A DNA stretch of 7,741 nt from the NCBI GenBank assembly GCA_031275255.1, contig JAISPA010000134.1:1-7741 (forward strand). Reading direction: 5' to 3'. This DNA comes from Acidaminococcales bacterium. GTDB lineage: Bacteria > Bacillota > Negativicutes > Acidaminococcales > JAISLQ01. The position numbers and the translations under genes were made by a program. Shown in pieces: positions 6,129 to 7,741 of the stretch (the first letter of the stretch is position 1; each line of letters starts with the position of its first letter). The notes under the pieces were generated by a model. It worked only from the letters and a program-made list of their open reading frames with translations, had not been told where the DNA came from and did not search any database.

Positions 6129-7421
6129 TCAGATTTCAAAACGCGCCAGGATAAGATCAACGTTTCTTAACATATAAGCCGGATCGAAACATTCTTTTAT
6201 CTCATCTTCCGTAAGGAATTCAGCGATGTCGGGGTCTTTCGCGATATTAGCCTTAAAGTCCGCCCCTTCCAGCCAGCGCGCCATGGCGTTTCTCTGCACC
6301 CACAAATAAGCGTCCTCGCGCAGGACGCCTTTGCCCACCAGGGCAAGCAGCACCCTTTGGCTGAAAATAAGGCCGCCGGTCTTGTTGAGGTTGGCCAGCA
6401 TGGCGTCCGGATAAACCAGCAGACGGTCTATGACGCCGGTGATTTTCTCCAGCATGTAATCAAGCAGTTGCGCGCTGTCGGGCAGGATCACCCTTTCCAC
6501 CGAGGAATGGGAAATATCCCGCTCATGCCAGAGGGCGACGTTTTCCAGCGCCGCCTGCGCGTTGGCGCGCAATATACGGGCCAGGCCGCTGATCCTTTCG
6601 CAGGTGATGGGATTGCGCTTGTGCGGCATGGCGGAGGAACCTTTCTGCCCCGGCGTGAAATATTCCTCCGTTTCCCGGATATCCGTCCTTTGCAGGTTCC
6701 TGAGTTCGGTCGCGTATTTGTCGAGCGATGAGCCGGCGATCGCCATGGCGGTGATAAATTCGGCGTGGAGGTCGCGCTGTATGACCTGCGTGGCGATGCG
6801 CGCCGGGCGAAGGTTGAGCTTTTCGCATACATATTTTTCCACAAAAGGGTCTATGTTGGAGTAAGTCCCGACCGCGCCGGACAGCTTGCCCACCGCCACC
6901 GCCGCGCGGGCGGTTTTCATGCGTTCAAGGTTGCGTTCGTTCTCGTCCAGCCAAAGGGCGAACTTTAACCCGAGCGTCATGGGTTCGGCGTGTATGCCGT
7001 GCGTACGCCCGACCATAGGCGTATGTTTGTGTTCGGCCGCCCGCCGCCGCAAAACAACGGCCAAAGCCTCAAACCGTCCGATAATGATGTCCGCGGCGTC
7101 CCGCATAAGGCACGCCAGCGCCGTATCCTTGACGTCGCTGGAAGTAAGGCCCATGTGTATATACTTGGAGGCGTCGCCTACCCGCTCCGCCACCGCCGTC
7201 AGAAAAGCCAGAATATCATGATTGGTAACTTTTTCGATCTCGCGTATCCGCTCCACCGTAAAGTCCGCTTTTTCCCGGATCGCGCAAAGGGCGTCTTCCG
7301 GAACCTGTCCCAATTCGGCCATGGCTTCGGCGGCCAATATTTCTATTTTCAGCATAGTGCGAAATTCATTGTCATCCGTCCATAACCCCGCCATTTTGGG
7401 GGTAGTGTAGCGTTTGATCAT
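6129..7421 (-). CDS. purB: Adenylosuccinate lyase
   Basis: This 430-residue lyase of the fumarase/aspartase superfamily acts twice in purine synthesis. It splits SAICAR to AICAR plus fumarate, and adenylosuccinate to AMP plus fumarate. It works as a homotetramer with shared active sites. Visible residues are H68 (NHDI), H89 (IHMGLTSSD), H141 (GRTHGIHAEP) and the flexible signature loop GSSAMPHKRNP (261-271) with the catalytic Ser. The family's N-terminus MIKRYTTPKMAGLW begins at ATG 7421, preceded at 9 bases by AAAGGGG. A longer in-frame start at 7502 would add 27 Arg- and Pro-rich residues without homology and would lie upstream of the promoter's -10 box, so it is rejected. purA follows 17 bases downstream. 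The TGA stop lies next to the purA ribosome binding site, which suggests coupled translation. Confidence 0.98.
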   Translation of the reverse strand: MIKRYTTPKMAGLWTDDNEFRTMLKIEILAAEAMAELGQVPEDALCAIREKADFTVERIREIEKVTNHDILAFLTAVAERVGDASKYIHMGLTSSDVKDTALACLMRDAADIIIGRFEALAVVLRRRAAEHKHTPMVGRTHGIHAEPMTLGLKFALWLDENERNLERMKTARAAVAVGKLSGAVGTYSNIDPFVEKYVCEKLNLRPARIATQVIQRDLHAEFITAMAIAGSSLDKYATELRNLQRTDIRETEEYFTPGQKGSSAMPHKRNPITCERISGLARILRANAQAALENVALWHERDISHSSVERVILPDSAQLLDYMLEKITGVIDRLLVYPDAMLANLNKTGGLIFSQRVLLALVGKGVLREDAYLWVQRNAMARWLEGADFKANIAKDPDIAEFLTEDEIKECFDPAYMLRNVDLILARFEI

Positions 7422-7430
7422 ATATTGTCG

Positions 7431-7437
7431 CCCCTTT
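7431..7437 (-). promoter_or_regulatory. Ribosome binding site fixing the purB start
   Basis: AAAGGGG on the minus strand ends 9 bases before ATG 7421. No comparable site precedes the longer start at 7502. Confidence 0.8.
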
Positions 7438-7471
7438 ACCGGAATTTCGCGGCGCGGCAACGCTCCGCGGC

Positions 7472-7484
7472 CGGGCGCCGCCCG
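7472..7484 (-). promoter_or_regulatory. Small GC hairpin at the 5' end of the purB leader
   Basis: CGGGC and GCCCG pair around GGC on the minus strand, starting about two bases after the predicted transcription start. The leader is about 65 bases and too short for a purine riboswitch aptamer plus its expression platform. The hairpin may protect the 5' end of the mRNA; this is inference. Confidence 0.35.
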
Positions 7485-7492
7485 TACTAATA

Positions 7493-7521
7493 ATACTACC
7501 ATTTATGGAAAAAAATGTAAA
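7493..7521 (-). promoter_or_regulatory. Sigma-A-type promoter for purB-purA
   Basis: On the minus strand the -35 is TTTACA (7521-7516) and the -10 is TAGTAT (7498-7493), with the optimal 17-base spacer. The spacer begins with seven T. Transcription should start near 7486, giving a leader of about 65 bases. The promoter lies in the gap after dnaB, so purB-purA can be expressed apart from it. I see no obvious PurR box, but its consensus is AT-rich and variable. Confidence 0.8.
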
Positions 7522-7543
7522 GAAAAGCCGCGCCGTCCGTTGT

Positions 7544-7741
7544 TTACGGCTCGCCCATCCGGCTGTAGTTCCTGAATAAAGTAAACCTTTTCTCGAAATA
7601 AAGCTGGATTTTGCCGACCGGACCGTTGCGGTGCTTGGCGACAATAAGGTCGGTGATGTTTTCGTTGCTGGTTTCCTTGTTGTAGTAATCCTCCCGGTAC
7701 AAAAAAGCGACAATATCAGCATCTTGCTCCAGCGAGCCGGA
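7544..7741 (-). CDS. dnaB: Replicative DNA helicase DnaB, C-terminal 65 residues
   Basis: This is the 3' end of dnaB, cut by the window edge. The hexameric helicase unwinds DNA ahead of the replication fork using ATP. The visible fragment, read in the frame that begins at 7741, contains [18 protein letters not shown], matching the DnaB motif that follows the Walker B region. It also holds AKHRNGPVG (35-43 of the fragment), the segment with the Arg finger that acts on the neighbouring subunit's ATP. It ends at TAA (7544-7546) after [10 protein letters not shown] longer open frame in another phase (7372-7722) covers the same bases but is a shadow. After the stop, AGCCG and CGGCT can pair just before TTTTCTTT, which might serve as a weak terminator. 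The purB promoter follows at once. Confidence 0.95.
   Translation of the reverse strand, partial: SGSLEQDADIVAFLYREDYYNKETSNENITDLIVAKHRNGPVGKIQLYFEKRFTLFRNYSRMGEP

Noticed and set aside
7422..7486. Purine riboswitch in the purB leader
   Set aside because: The predicted leader is only about 65 bases, and I see no purine aptamer core with its conserved loop-loop pairing.
7372..7722. 116-codon minus-strand frame over the dnaB end and the purB promoter
   Set aside because: The neighbouring phase from 7741 gives unmistakable DnaB sequence ending at 7544, so this frame is a shadow.
1..7741. CRISPR array, prophage, toxin-antitoxin or defence system
   Set aside because: I find no regularly spaced identical repeats, no cas, integrase or transposase motifs, and no small paired genes of toxin-antitoxin type. 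All well-supported genes are metabolic, signalling or housekeeping.

Overview
The window reads as ordinary chromosome from a low-to-moderate GC anaerobic Bacillota-like bacterium. That assignment is an inference from the purB and purA proteins, the dnaB-purB-purA gene order, strong AAGGAG-type ribosome binding sites and a canonical sigma-A promoter. A member of the Negativicutes or Clostridia would fit, but nothing here fixes the genus. I see no phage, transposase, integrase, CRISPR array, tRNA or rRNA.

Left half, plus strand (1-3118): a tightly packed run of four genes with gaps of 6-16 bases. They are the 3' portion of an HD-GYP-type protein, a fumarylacetoacetate hydrolase (FAH)-family enzyme, a glyoxalase-I-like VOC protein and a D-2-hydroxyacid dehydrogenase of the glyoxylate/hydroxypyruvate reductase type. 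The last three are small-molecule enzymes acting on 2-oxo acids or aldehydes and probably share a transcript. A common pathway is plausible but cannot be proved from sequence. The HD-GYP protein keeps its GYP motif but has Asn where the family's last metal-binding Asp is expected.

Centre (3119-3433): a 315-base stretch without a convincing gene. It is rich in inverted repeats and in short degenerate direct repeats, one of which reaches back into the last codons of the dehydrogenase gene. It is followed by a CHAD-domain protein (3434-4723, GTG start) with a decayed CYTH-like N-terminus. That gene ends at a strong intrinsic terminator, whose T tract overlaps the stop codon of the convergent purA gene.

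Right half, minus strand (7741 down to 4828): the 3' end of the replicative helicase gene dnaB, then a clear promoter (TTTACA-17-TAGTAT), then purB and purA 17 bases apart. PurB and PurA together convert IMP to AMP, and PurB also acts earlier in de novo purine synthesis. The promoter shows that purB starts at 7421, not at the longer possible start at 7502.

The points most worth a second look are the altered HD-GYP metal site beside the metabolic genes, the repeat-rich intergenic region that seems to have extended the dehydrogenase C-terminus, and the CHAD protein with a degenerate CYTH half. I did not find a clearly novel multi-gene system.
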